From contig DASUUH010000040.1 of assembly GCA_036374175.1 (NCBI GenBank), positions 1 through 11,743 of the forward strand: a stretch of 11,743 nt of DNA. The letters run 5' to 3'. The DNA comes from JASLBX01 sp036374175. Lineage in GTDB: Bacteria; Actinomycetota; Actinomycetes; Jiangellales; Jiangellaceae. A program made the position numbers and the translations under genes. Shown piece by piece: positions 1 through 7,467 of this stretch; position 1 is the first letter of the stretch, and the number at the start of each line of letters is the position of its first letter. The notes under the pieces were generated by a model, which was given only the letters and a program-made list of their open reading frames with translations, did not search any database and was not told the origin of the DNA.

Positions 1-2463
1 TACGCGATGGGCATCACCGACCTCGACCCGCTGAAGCACGGGCTGATCTTCGAACGGTTCCTCAACCCCGAGCGCATGTCGATGCCCGACTTCGACGTGG
101 ACTTCGACGAGCGCGGGCGTGCCGACGTGATCCGCTATGTCACCGAGAAGTACGGCAGCGACCGCGTGGCGCAGATCGTCACCTACGGCACCATCAAAGC
201 CAAGCAGGCGATCAAGGACGCCTCGCGGGTGCTCGGCTTCCCGTTCGCGATGGGCGAGCGCATCACCAAGGCCATGCCCCCGGCCGTGATGGGCAAGGAC
301 ATCCCGCTGACCGGCATCTTCGACGACAAACACGCCAGGTATGCCGAGGCGGGCGAGTTCCGGTCGCTTTACGAGTCCGACGCCGACGTGCGCCGCGTCG
401 TTGACACCGCGAAGGGCTTGGAGAACCTTAAGCGCCAGTGGGGCGTGCACGCCGCCGGTGTGATCATGTCGTCCGAGCCGCTCATCGAGCACATCCCGAT
501 CATGAAGCGGGAGCAGGACGGCGCGATCATCACGCAGTTCGACTACCCGACCTGCGAAGAGCTCGGCATGGTCAAGATGGACTTCCTGGGGTTGCGAAAC
601 CTCACCATCTTGGACGACGCGCTGCGCAACATCGTCCGCAACGGCAAGGACTCCATCGTCCTGGAGGATCTCCCGTTCGACGACGGCCCGACGTACGAGC
701 TACTCAGCCGCGGCGACACGCTCGGGGTATTCCAGCTGGACGGCGGGCCGATGCGGGCGCTGCTGCGCCAGATGAGGCCGGACAATTTCGAGGACATCTC
801 AGCGGTCATCGCTCTGTACCGGCCCGGGCCGATGGGGGCCAACAGCCACGTCAACTACGCGCTGCGCAAGAACGGCCAGCAGGCGATCACGCCGATCCAC
901 CCCGGGCTCGCCGAGCCGCTGGCCGAGATCCTCGACACGACCTACGGCCTGATCGTCTACCAGGAGCAGGTCATCGCGATCGCGCAAAAGGTGGCCGGTT
1001 ACACGCTCGGCAAGGCCGACATGCTCCGCCGTGCCATGGGCAAGAAGAAGCGCGAGGTGCTCGACGCCGAGTTCGTCGGGTTCTCCGAGGGTATGCGGGC
1101 CAACGGTTACTCCGACGGTGCGATCAAGACATTGTGGGACATCCTCGTCCCGTTCTCGGACTACGCGTTCAACAAGGCGCACAGCGCGGCTTACGGGGTG
1201 ATCGCGTACTGGACGGCGTTCCTGAAGGCCAACTACCCGGCCGAGTACATGGCTGCCCTGCTGACCTCCGTCGGCGACGACAAGGACAAAACAGCGCTCT
1301 ATCTGTCCGAGTGCCGCCGAATGGGCATCAAGGTCCTCCCGCCGGACGTCAACGAGTCCGAAGGCGATTTCACCCCGGTCGGCACCGACATCCGGTTCGG
1401 GCTGGCTGCGATCCGCAACGTCGGTGCCAACGTCGTCGAGGGAATCGTGTCCGCTCGCAAGGCGGCCGGCCGATTCGAAGGTTTCCCCGACTTCATGGAC
1501 AAGGTGCCGGTCACCGTCTGCAACAAACGGGTCGTCGAGTCGCTGGTGCGAGCTGGCGCATTCGACTCGATGGGGTACTCACGCCGCGCGCTCGCCGCGA
1601 TGTCGGAAGACGCGGTGGACGCGGTCATCGTTCTGAAGCGCAACGAGGCGATCGGCCAGTTCGACCTGTTCGGGGGAGGCGACGACGAAAAAGCCGGCTT
1701 CGAGATCGCCGTGCCGGACCTGCCGGAGTGGGATAAGCAGGTCAAGCTCGGCTACGAGCGCGAGATGCTCGGCCTGTACGTCTCGGACCATCCGCTGCTC
1801 GGCCTCGAACACGTCATCAACGGTGCCGCCGACCGCCCGATCTCGTCGCTGGCGGACGAGCAGGAGTGTCCGAACGGGACCACCGTGACGATCGCCGGGC
1901 TCATTACCGGCGTCCAGCGCAAGGTGACCAGACGTGGCGACACCTGGGCCATCGCGACGGTCGAAGACCTCGAAGGTGCGATCGACGTGATGTTCTTTCC
2001 TGCGTCGTACCAGCTGTATGCGCTGCAGTTGGTCGAGGACTCCATCGTCGTGGTAAAGGGACGGGTGGACCGCCGCGACGAATCACCGCAGTTGATCGCC
2101 AGCGAGATGAGCCAGCCGGACATCTCTCGGGCGCCGTCAGGCCCGGTGACGGTGACCGTCCCGCTGGCCCGGTGTACCCCACCCATGATCGAGCGGCTCA
2201 AGGAGGTGCTGGCCACCCACCCCGGAATGACCGAGGTCCACCTGCGCCTGGAGGGTTCGGGTCGCACAACGGTGATGCGGCTGGACGACGGGCTGCGGGT
2301 CAATCCGTCTCCCGCACTGATGGGCGACCTGAAGGCGCTGCTCGGCCCGTCCTGTCTCGCGGTAGGCAACGGCACGGCCACCGGCAACGGAGCGGCTCAT
2401 GGCAGTGGCCCGGTCAGCGGCGCTGCCGCCGGTCACCGGGGCACCGTCACCGGCGTCGGGTAA
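1..2463 (+). CDS. dnaE: DNA polymerase III alpha subunit, 5'-truncated by window edge
   Basis: This is the catalytic subunit of the replicative DNA polymerase. The frame is open from base 1, so about the last 820 residues are present and the N-terminal PHP domain and start lie outside the window. The palm motif PDFDVDF is at 85-105 and carries two of the metal-binding aspartates; the third is the Asp of MDFLGL at 580-582. The fingers motifs ALYRPGPM (about 811-834) and FNKAHSAAYG (about 1168-1197) are intact. A helix-hairpin-helix region follows at about 1370-1575. QFDLF at 1657-1671 fits the internal beta-clamp binding motif. An OB fold starts near 1885 (VTIAGLITG). The gene ends with a Gly/Ala/Thr/Asn-rich tail (about 2368-2460) beyond the usual family end. 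The motif set fits actinobacterial DnaE1 rather than the error-prone DnaE2, but that distinction is a judgement from similarity. The TAA stop is at 2461-2463. Confidence 0.97.
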   Translation, partial: YAMGITDLDPLKHGLIFERFLNPERMSMPDFDVDFDERGRADVIRYVTEKYGSDRVAQIVTYGTIKAKQAIKDASRVLGFPFAMGERITKAMPPAVMGKDIPLTGIFDDKHARYAEAGEFRSLYESDADVRRVVDTAKGLENLKRQWGVHAAGVIMSSEPLIEHIPIMKREQDGAIITQFDYPTCEELGMVKMDFLGLRNLTILDDALRNIVRNGKDSIVLEDLPFDDGPTYELLSRGDTLGVFQLDGGPMRALLRQMRPDNFEDISAVIALYRPGPMGANSHVNYALRKNGQQAITPIHPGLAEPLAEILDTTYGLIVYQEQVIAIAQKVAGYTLGKADMLRRAMGKKKREVLDAEFVGFSEGMRANGYSDGAIKTLWDILVPFSDYAFNKAHSAAYGVIAYWTAFLKANYPAEYMAALLTSVGDDKDKTALYLSECRRMGIKVLPPDVNESEGDFTPVGTDIRFGLAAIRNVGANVVEGIVSARKAAGRFEGFPDFMDKVPVTVCNKRVVESLVRAGAFDSMGYSRRALAAMSEDAVDAVIVLKRNEAIGQFDLFGGGDDEKAGFEIAVPDLPEWDKQVKLGYEREMLGLYVSDHPLLGLEHVINGAADRPISSLADEQECPNGTTVTIAGLITGVQRKVTRRGDTWAIATVEDLEGAIDVMFFPASYQLYALQLVEDSIVVVKGRVDRRDESPQLIASEMSQPDISRAPSGPVTVTVPLARCTPPMIERLKEVLATHPGMTEVHLRLEGSGRTTVMRLDDGLRVNPSPALMGDLKALLGPSCLAVGNGTATGNGAAHGSGPVSGAAAGHRGTVTGVG

Positions 2464-2472
2464 AGCCGGGTA

Positions 2473-3021
2473 ATGCGCTCGCGGTCGTTGGGGGGCACGG
2501 CCAAGGTGCTCGCTCAGGCCCTTCTGGCGGCGGCGGTGCTCGGGCTTATCGCTGGCATGCTGTGGTCCGTTCTGGCGCCGGACATCCAGGGCGAGGTCAC
2601 GGCGAGCGGCGTCTCCGTGACGAACGGTGAGTCGCGCCGTCAGTTCGGCGTCGATGGCTGGTTCACGGTGATCGCCGCCGGCGGTGGGCTGCTACTCGGA
2701 TCCATCGGGTTCGCCCGCCATCGGCACCGGCCGGCCACGGCGCTGGTGGTCCTAGCCGTTGCCGGCCTTGCCGCTGCAGCGGTCCAGTGGTGGTTCGGCA
2801 CCTTCCTCGGCCCGGAGTCGGTGACCGATCGCACGGCCGGTCTGTCACCCGGTTCGACCGTCTCCATGCCGCTGGAGCTCAACTCCCAGGCCGGCCTCGT
2901 GGTCTGGTCGATCGCCGCCGTCATCGGGTCGTTGCTCGTCGCGGCCGTTCTGGACGACCGCGAGCCGTGGCGGCCCGGGATCAGGCGGCGCGAGCGATCC
3001 GAGCGGTCTTCGCGGCTGTGA
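2473..3021 (+). CDS. Four-helix membrane protein, DUF2567-like
   Basis: This is a 182-residue integral membrane protein of unknown function. Hydrophobic segments are at residues about 12-35, 63-81, 87-108 and 141-160. The C-terminal 20 residues are Arg-rich (RRRERSERSSRL) and likely cytoplasmic. The stretch after helix 1 (LWSVLAPDIQGEV) and the overall helix pattern recall actinobacterial DUF2567 proteins; this is recalled similarity, not a search. The ATG lies 9 bases after the dnaE stop with no strong Shine-Dalgarno, so co-transcription with dnaE is likely. The last 41 bases overlap the convergent ybaK gene. No catalytic motif is visible. The reading frame looks real because of its hydrophobic pattern and position, but the function is unassigned. 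Confidence 0.75.
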   Translation: MRSRSLGGTAKVLAQALLAAAVLGLIAGMLWSVLAPDIQGEVTASGVSVTNGESRRQFGVDGWFTVIAAGGGLLLGSIGFARHRHRPATALVVLAVAGLAAAAVQWWFGTFLGPESVTDRTAGLSPGSTVSMPLELNSQAGLVVWSIAAVIGSLLVAAVLDDREPWRPGIRRRERSERSSRL

Positions 3022-3502
3022 GACGAATGAGATCCGCCGGAGCCAGTTCGACATCCAAGCCGCGCCGTCCGGCCGAGATGTAGATCGTCTCGCACTCCAT
3101 GGCGCTGATATCGACGACGGTCGGCAGCCGGCGGCGCTGCCCCAGCGGGCTGATGCCTCCGACAACGTAACCTGTCGCGCGCTCGGCGGCCGCTGAGGCT
3201 GCCATCCCGGCGCGTTTGCCACCATGTGCGGAGGCGAGAGCCTTGAGTTCGAGCGAGCCGCCGACCGGCACGACCGCCACCACGAGTTCGCCGTCGACCT
3301 CGGCGAGCAGGGTTTTGAACACTCGTTCTGGCGGCACACCGAGGGCCTCCGCAGCTTCAAGGCCGTACGATCGTGCGGATGGATTGTGCTCATATGGGTG
3401 GAGCGTGTAGCGGACTCCCGAACGCTCCAACTGGGTCATCGCTGGCGTGCTGGCGCGACGCTGCGCTGACTTCGTCTGGCTCGTCTGCTTCACCTCATCC
3501 AT
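2981..3502 (-). CDS. ybaK: Cys-tRNA(Pro)/aminoacyl-tRNA deacylase, YbaK/EbsC family
   Basis: This is a predicted trans-editing enzyme of 173 residues that hydrolyses cysteine mischarged on tRNA(Pro) by prolyl-tRNA synthetase, in the cytoplasm. The YbaK-type fold is recognisable from several motifs. VFKTLL has Lys63 at the position of the family's essential lysine, GGISPLGQ lies at residues 115-122, and LPTVVD at 126-131. The closing segment SAGRRGLDVELAPADL is at 143-158. The first 20 or so residues precede the usual family start. ATG 3502 is preceded by GGGCAGG, a usable ribosome site; a GTG at 3493 is the other option, and Met22 is too close to the core. The gene is divergent from hisD and overlaps the membrane protein gene tail to tail. 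The exact amino-acid specificity cannot be read from the sequence. Confidence 0.93.
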   Translation of the reverse strand: MDEVKQTSQTKSAQRRASTPAMTQLERSGVRYTLHPYEHNPSARSYGLEAAEALGVPPERVFKTLLAEVDGELVVAVVPVGGSLELKALASAHGGKRAGMAASAAAERATGYVVGGISPLGQRRRLPTVVDISAMECETIYISAGRRGLDVELAPADLIRLTAAKTARIARAA

Positions 3503-3529
3503 CCTGCCCGCCGCCGATCAGTGATTTCT

Positions 3530-3535
3530 AGGGTA
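3530..3535 (-). promoter_or_regulatory. Possible -10 box for ybaK
   Basis: On the minus strand this reads TACCCT, matching the actinobacterial TANNNT pattern. It would start transcription near 3523, about 20 bases before the ATG. No convincing -35 box is seen, so this is a weak call. Confidence 0.35.
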
Positions 3536-3571
3536 GGCCGGGCACAATCCGGACACGAAAGAACCGTAAAA

Positions 3572-3605
3572 CGATCACGTTGAGCGCCCGCTGAAACGAC
3601 CATCG
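3572..3605. repeat. Interrupted hairpin between ybaK and hisD
   Basis: Three 4-base arms pair around a CC centre: CGAT 3572-3575 with ATCG 3602-3605, CGTT 3578-3581 with AACG 3595-3598, and AGCG 3583-3586 with CGCT 3589-3592. Small mismatched bulges separate them. It lies in the divergent promoter region, upstream of the proposed hisD -10 box. Its first ten bases (CGATCACGTT) recur in the large palindrome after hisF. It could be an operator, a decayed repeat or chance. The remainder of the 3503-3709 spacer shows nothing else I can support. Confidence 0.35.
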
Positions 3606-3696
3606 CCGCACCCCACTGGCGACTTGCCGCTTTGGAGGGCACGGAGGCCCGTGTCTTGGCATGCGAGCGCCACGTCCACCCAATGAACGCCGCACT

Positions 3697-3702
3697 TACA
3701 CT
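3697..3702 (+). promoter_or_regulatory. -10 box of a likely leaderless hisD promoter
   Basis: TACACT matches the TANNNT consensus and ends seven bases before the GTG at 3710. A transcript starting 7-8 bases after the box would begin at or next to the start codon. No Shine-Dalgarno precedes the GTG or the ATG at 3713, which agrees with leaderless translation, common in actinobacteria. No good -35 box is visible at 17-18 bases spacing. Confidence 0.6.
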
Positions 3703-3709
3703 CAGTATT

Positions 3710-5032
3710 GTGATGCGCCGCATCGACCTGCGAGAGCGCCTGGCCACCGGCGAGGCGCTGGATTACCGCACGCTCGTGCCCCGGGCGCCGCTCGATGTCG
3801 AGTCAGCGGTCGACGCAGTGGCGCCGATCTGCGCCGATGTCCGTGAGCGCGGTTTGCCGGCCCTTATCGAGCTGGCGGCCCGCTTCGACGGTGTCGAGCT
3901 CACCGACGTCCGGGTACCCGGCGAAGCCCTGGCCGCGGCGCTGGCCGGGCTTGATGCCGACGTGCGAGCCGCACTCGAGGTGGCGATCGAGCGCGCCCGT
4001 TCGGTGCATGCCGAGCAGCGCAGATCCGACGTCACAACGACTGTCGTGCCCGGCGGCACTGTGACCGAGCGCTGGGTGCCGGTCGACCGGGTCGGGCTGT
4101 ACGTGCCCGGCGGGCTCGCGGTGTATCCGAGCAGCGTCGTGATGAACGTCGTACCTGCCCAGGAGGCCGGTGTCGGCAGCCTTGCCGTCGCCAGCCCGCC
4201 ACAGCGGTCCAGCGGCGGGCTGCCCGACCCCACCATTCTGGCCGCCTGTGCACTGCTCGGGGTCGATGAGGTGTACGCCGCCGGGGGCGCGCAGGCGATA
4301 GCGATGTTCGCGTACGGCGTCCGCGACGAATCCGGCGCGGCGATCTGCCGGCCCGTCGATCTCGTGACCGGGCCGGGCAACGTCTACGTGGCCGCGGCCA
4401 AGCGGCTACTTCGCGGCCTGGTCGGCATCGATGCTGAGGCCGGACCCACCGAGATCGTTGTGCTGGCCGACCACACCGCTGACCCCGGTCATGTCGCCGC
4501 CGATTTGATAAGCCAGGCCGAACACGATCCGCTGGCGGCCAGCGTCCTGGTCACCGACAGCGCCGAGTTGGCCGACGCCGTCGCAGACGAGCTCGACCGG
4601 CAGGTGGCGGCCACCAAACACGTCGAGCGAATCAGCGTGGCGCTCGGCGGCGAGCAATCGGGCGTCATCCTGGTCGATGACCTCGACCAGGGTTTGGACG
4701 TGGTCAACGCGTACGCGGCCGAGCACCTGGAGATCCAGACGCGCGACGCAGCGGTGGTGGCAGGCCGGGTGCGCAACGCCGGCGCGATCTTCGTCGGTCC
4801 GTGGGCGCCGGTGAGCCTGGGTGATTACTGCGCGGGGTCGAACCACGTCCTGCCCACCGGAGGCTGCGCCCGTCACTCCTCCGGGTTATCGGTGCAGTCC
4901 TTCCTGCGCGGCATCCACGTCGTGTCCTATGACGAGGCAGCGCTCCGCGACGTGGCGGACCACGTCACGACGTTGGCCGCGGCGGAGGACCTGCCGGCTC
5001 ACGGCGCCGCCATCCGGGCCAGGTTCCGGTGA
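3710..5032 (+). CDS. hisD: Histidinol dehydrogenase
   Basis: This zinc enzyme carries out the last two steps of histidine synthesis, histidinol to histidine with two NAD+. From the ATG at 3713 it is 439 residues, normal for the family. Zinc ligands fit Gln268 and His271 (SQAEHDP), Asp371 (GDYCAGSNH) and His430 (LPAHG). The catalytic Glu-His pair is EH at 337-338 (AAEHLEIQT). The Rossmann-like and substrate motifs VTGPGNVYV and GPTEI are intact. The open frame extends back to 3632, but the extra residues do not resemble HisD. GTG 3710 is chosen because the TACACT box places the transcript start there; ATG 3713 is equally possible and changes the protein by one residue. This is the first gene of the operon and is coupled to hisC. 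Confidence 0.97.
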   Translation: MMRRIDLRERLATGEALDYRTLVPRAPLDVESAVDAVAPICADVRERGLPALIELAARFDGVELTDVRVPGEALAAALAGLDADVRAALEVAIERARSVHAEQRRSDVTTTVVPGGTVTERWVPVDRVGLYVPGGLAVYPSSVVMNVVPAQEAGVGSLAVASPPQRSSGGLPDPTILAACALLGVDEVYAAGGAQAIAMFAYGVRDESGAAICRPVDLVTGPGNVYVAAAKRLLRGLVGIDAEAGPTEIVVLADHTADPGHVAADLISQAEHDPLAASVLVTDSAELADAVADELDRQVAATKHVERISVALGGEQSGVILVDDLDQGLDVVNAYAAEHLEIQTRDAAVVAGRVRNAGAIFVGPWAPVSLGDYCAGSNHVLPTGGCARHSSGLSVQSFLRGIHVVSYDEAALRDVADHVTTLAAAEDLPAHGAAIRARFR

Positions 5033-6132
5033 TGGGCCCGCCTGCCACCCACCGTCCCGACAACACTCCAGCGCTTCCCCTGCGGGACGAGTTGCGCGGG
5101 CTGGAACCATATGGGGCACCGCAGATAGACGTGCCCGTGCGGCTCAACGTCAACGAGAACCCATACCCGCCGTCCGAGGCGCTCGTCGCCGACCTGGCAG
5201 CGGCGGTCGCCGAAGTGGCCCGCGGGCTCAACCGGTACCCGGACCGCGAGGCCACGGCGCTACGCCGAGATCTCGCCAGGTACCTGGGGCACGGCTTGGA
5301 CGAGACCCGGGTGTGGGCGGCCAACGGCTCGAATGAGGTCATGCTCCAGTTGTTGCAGGCCTTCGGCGGGCCCGGCCGGACCGCACTGTCCTTCGCGCCG
5401 ACCTACTCGATGTACCCCGAGTACGCGCGCGACACGACGACACACTGGGTGACCGGGCGGCGCGAGCAGGACTTCACCGTCGACCCGGCGCACGCGCTCG
5501 ACCAGGTGGCGCAGCACGCCCCGGCAGTCGTGCTGCTCGCTTCGCCGAACAATCCCACCGGTACGGCGCTGCCGCTGGAGTTGATCCGCAAGATCCACGA
5601 CGCGACGTCCGGAATCGTCGTCGTGGACGAGGCCTACGGGGAGTTCCGGCGGGACGGCACGCCGAGCGCCCTGTCGCTGCTCGCCGACCATCCCCGCCTG
5701 GTGGTGACCCGCACCATGAGCAAGGCGTTCGCGTTCGCCGGCGCCCGGGTGGGCTACCTGGCAGCGTCGCCGCACATCGTGGACGCGGTACGGATCGTCC
5801 GGCTGCCGTACCACTTGTCGGCAGTGACCCAGGCGGTGGCTCGGGTGGCACTTGCGCATGCCGACGAGTTGCTCGCCAGGGTTGCCGAGCTTCGGGTTCA
5901 GCGCGACGAGTTGCGTCGCTGGCTCATCGAGCAGGGTCTGCAGGTGCCGGAGTCCGACGCCAACTTCGTGCTCATGGGTACGTTCGGCGATCGGCGCGCC
6001 GTATGGCAGGGTCTGCTCGATCGTGGAGTTCTGGTGCGTGAGACCGGGCCGGACGGATGGTTGCGGGTCTCGGTGGGGACCCCCGAGGAGATGCAGGCGT
6101 TTCGCCAGGCACTGCTAGAGGTGATCAGATGA
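5032..6132 (+). CDS. hisC: Histidinol-phosphate aminotransferase
   Basis: This PLP enzyme of fold type I interconverts imidazole acetol phosphate and histidinol phosphate with glutamate as amino donor. It has 366 residues, within the family range. The PLP lysine is Lys231 in TMSKAFAFAGARVGY. Asn174 (SPNNPTG), Asp199 and Tyr202 (DEAYGEF) and Arg239 fit cofactor binding, and Arg345 (WLRVSVGTPEEM) fits the carboxylate or phosphate site. The N-terminal LNVNENPYPPS is typical of HisC. ATG 5032 shares its A with the hisD TGA stop; a GTG at 5029 would give a 4-base overlap and one more residue. Either start implies translational coupling to hisD. Related aromatic aminotransferases share this fold, but the operon position settles the role. 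Confidence 0.97.
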   Translation: MGPPATHRPDNTPALPLRDELRGLEPYGAPQIDVPVRLNVNENPYPPSEALVADLAAAVAEVARGLNRYPDREATALRRDLARYLGHGLDETRVWAANGSNEVMLQLLQAFGGPGRTALSFAPTYSMYPEYARDTTTHWVTGRREQDFTVDPAHALDQVAQHAPAVVLLASPNNPTGTALPLELIRKIHDATSGIVVVDEAYGEFRRDGTPSALSLLADHPRLVVTRTMSKAFAFAGARVGYLAASPHIVDAVRIVRLPYHLSAVTQAVARVALAHADELLARVAELRVQRDELRRWLIEQGLQVPESDANFVLMGTFGDRRAVWQGLLDRGVLVRETGPDGWLRVSVGTPEEMQAFRQALLEVIR

Positions 6133-6728
6133 GCCGAACAGCCCATGTCGAACGGGCCACCGGCGAAAGCAAAGTGTCCGTCGAACTCGAACTGGACGGC
6201 ACCGGAGTGGCCGACGTCGCCACCGGGGTGCCGTTCTACGACCATATGCTCACCTCGCTGTCGCGTCACTCGTTGATCGACCTGACGGCACGGGCCGAGG
6301 GTGACATCCATGTCGACGCACACCACACCGTGGAGGATGTGGCCATCGTGGTCGGCCAGGCCCTGCGCCAGGCGTTGGGCGACAAGGTGGGCATCCGCCG
6401 GTTCGGCGACGCGATGGTCCCGTTGGACGAAGCGCTGGTGCAGGCCGCGGTCGACGTTGCCGGCCGCCCGTACTGCGTCCACACCGGGGAGCCGGACGGG
6501 CAGCAGTATGTGCTGATCGGGGGCCACTACACCGGCTCACTGACCCGCCACGTGCTCGAGACACTGGCCTTTCGCGCCGAGATAGCCCTGCACGTGCGGG
6601 TACTGGCGGGCCGCGACCCGCACCACATCGTCGAGGCGCAGTTCAAGGCCGTGGCCCGAGCCCTGCGCGACGCCGTCGCACTCGATCCGCGCGAAGGCGG
6701 CGTCCCGTCCACTAAGGGATCCCTGTGA
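6129..6728 (+). CDS. hisB: Imidazoleglycerol-phosphate dehydratase
   Basis: This manganese enzyme dehydrates imidazole glycerol phosphate to imidazole acetol phosphate, the substrate of HisC. It has 199 residues and is the monofunctional type without a fused phosphatase. Both metal motifs are present: HHTVED (His65, His66, Glu69) and HHIVEAQFK (His165, His166, Glu169). FYDHM (37-41) and the C-terminal VPSTKGSL are also standard. The start overlaps the hisC stop by four bases (ATGA), with AGAGG at 6117-6121 as ribosome site. The open frame runs further upstream inside hisC, but that part is a shadow. Because no phosphatase domain is fused, a separate histidinol-phosphate phosphatase must be encoded elsewhere. 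Confidence 0.97.
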   Translation: MSRTAHVERATGESKVSVELELDGTGVADVATGVPFYDHMLTSLSRHSLIDLTARAEGDIHVDAHHTVEDVAIVVGQALRQALGDKVGIRRFGDAMVPLDEALVQAAVDVAGRPYCVHTGEPDGQQYVLIGGHYTGSLTRHVLETLAFRAEIALHVRVLAGRDPHHIVEAQFKAVARALRDAVALDPREGGVPSTKGSL

Positions 6729-6742
6729 CGACCGCCCCCCTC

Positions 6743-6809
6743 CGTGTTGATCATGGGCACTTCGTGGTGTCCGGGCCTCGGGAACCACGAATCGGCCATG
6801 ATCAACGCG
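6743..6809. repeat. Long imperfect hairpin in the hisB-hisH gap
   Basis: The arms at 6743-6768 and 6784-6809 match at 22 of 26 positions. They include a perfect GTTGATCATGG with CCATGATCAAC block and a second TTCGTGGT with ACCACGAA block. After one mismatch (6769/6783) the stem can continue inward with a G-U pair and C-G pairs to a tiny loop near 6775-6777. No T-run follows on either strand, so it is not a classical Rho-independent terminator. It fills most of the only gap in an otherwise overlapping operon and ends 10 bases before the hisH ribosome site. Confidence 0.85.
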
Positions 6810-6819
6810 AGAGTGGCTC

Positions 6820-6826
6820 GGAGGGA
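6820..6826 (+). promoter_or_regulatory. Strong ribosome binding site of hisH
   Basis: GGAGGGA lies eight bases before the GTG at 6835. It is the strongest Shine-Dalgarno in the operon and decides the hisH start. It fits independent initiation here, since hisH is the only downstream gene not coupled to its neighbour's stop codon. Confidence 0.75.
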
Positions 6827-6834
6827 CGACGCCG

Positions 6835-7467
6835 GTGAGTACGCCGAAGGTCGTCGTGCTGGATTACGGTTTCGGCAACGTGCGTTCCGCCGTCCGGGCC
6901 CTCGAGCGGGTCGGGGCCACGGTCGAGCTGACCGCCGACAGCCACGCCGCGGAGGACAGTGACGGGCTCGTGGTGCCTGGCGTCGGAGCGTTCGCAGCCT
7001 GCATGGCCGGCCTGCACAAAGTGCACGGGCCGGAGGTGATCGAGCGGCGGCTCGCGGGCGGCCGTCCGGTCTTCGGCATCTGCGTCGGCATGCAGGTCAT
7101 GTTCGCCAAGGGAGACGAGCACGGAGTCCAGACCGAAGGAATGGGAGAGTGGCCCGGCACGGTCGAACGGCTGCACGCGAGCCCGTTGCCGCACATGGGG
7201 TGGAACACGGTGACCGTGTCGTACGGCAGCGCGATGTTCGCCGGCATCGAGAACGAGCGATTCTATTTCGTGCACTCGTACGGCGTGCGCAGCTGGGACG
7301 TTCCGGCCACCAAACCGGCAGCGCCGCTGGTGACCTGGACCGAGTACGCCGCCGACCGGTTCGTCGCCGCGGTGGAGCAGGGGCCGCTGTGGGCGACCCA
7401 GTTTCACCCGGAGAAGTCCGGTGATGCCGGTGCGGCGCTGTTGGAGAACTGGGTGAGACAACTGTGA
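6835..7467 (+). CDS. hisH: Imidazole glycerol phosphate synthase, glutaminase subunit
   Basis: This is a class I glutamine amidotransferase of 210 residues that supplies ammonia to HisF. Together they turn PRFAR into imidazole glycerol phosphate and AICAR. The catalytic triad is Cys83 (GICVGMQ), His191 and Glu193 (TQFHPEKSG). The oxyanion-region motif PGVGAF (48-53), MGWN (121-124) and FVHSY (145-149) are as expected. The start is GTG with a strong upstream Shine-Dalgarno. It opens the second coupled block of the operon, and the downstream methyltransferase gene overlaps its stop by four bases. Its partner hisF is four genes further on in the same operon. Confidence 0.97.
   Translation: MSTPKVVVLDYGFGNVRSAVRALERVGATVELTADSHAAEDSDGLVVPGVGAFAACMAGLHKVHGPEVIERRLAGGRPVFGICVGMQVMFAKGDEHGVQTEGMGEWPGTVERLHASPLPHMGWNTVTVSYGSAMFAGIENERFYFVHSYGVRSWDVPATKPAAPLVTWTEYAADRFVAAVEQGPLWATQFHPEKSGDAGAALLENWVRQL

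Noticed and set aside
1866..2630. Long Arg/Gly/Pro-rich open frames overlapping dnaE and other genes on both strands
   Set aside because: These are out-of-frame or antisense shadows typical of GC-rich coding DNA, with no domain motifs; the conserved motifs are in the called frames.
3632..3709. N-terminal extension of hisD or a histidine leader peptide
   Set aside because: The extra residues do not resemble HisD, there is no run of His codons, and a -10 box lies just before the GTG at 3710.
5260..5859. 199-residue antisense open frame within hisC
   Set aside because: Its composition (His/Arg/Val-rich) is that of a reverse-strand shadow, and hisC is unbroken with all catalytic residues.
6729..6834. 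An RNA gene or riboswitch in the hisB-hisH gap
   Set aside because: The segment is one simple hairpin; no tRNA-like cloverleaf or known riboswitch core is visible.
6744..6962. A 72-residue open frame across the hisB-hisH gap
   Set aside because: It is made of the hairpin and the out-of-frame start of hisH; it has no ribosome site of its own and an Arg/Gly-rich shadow composition.
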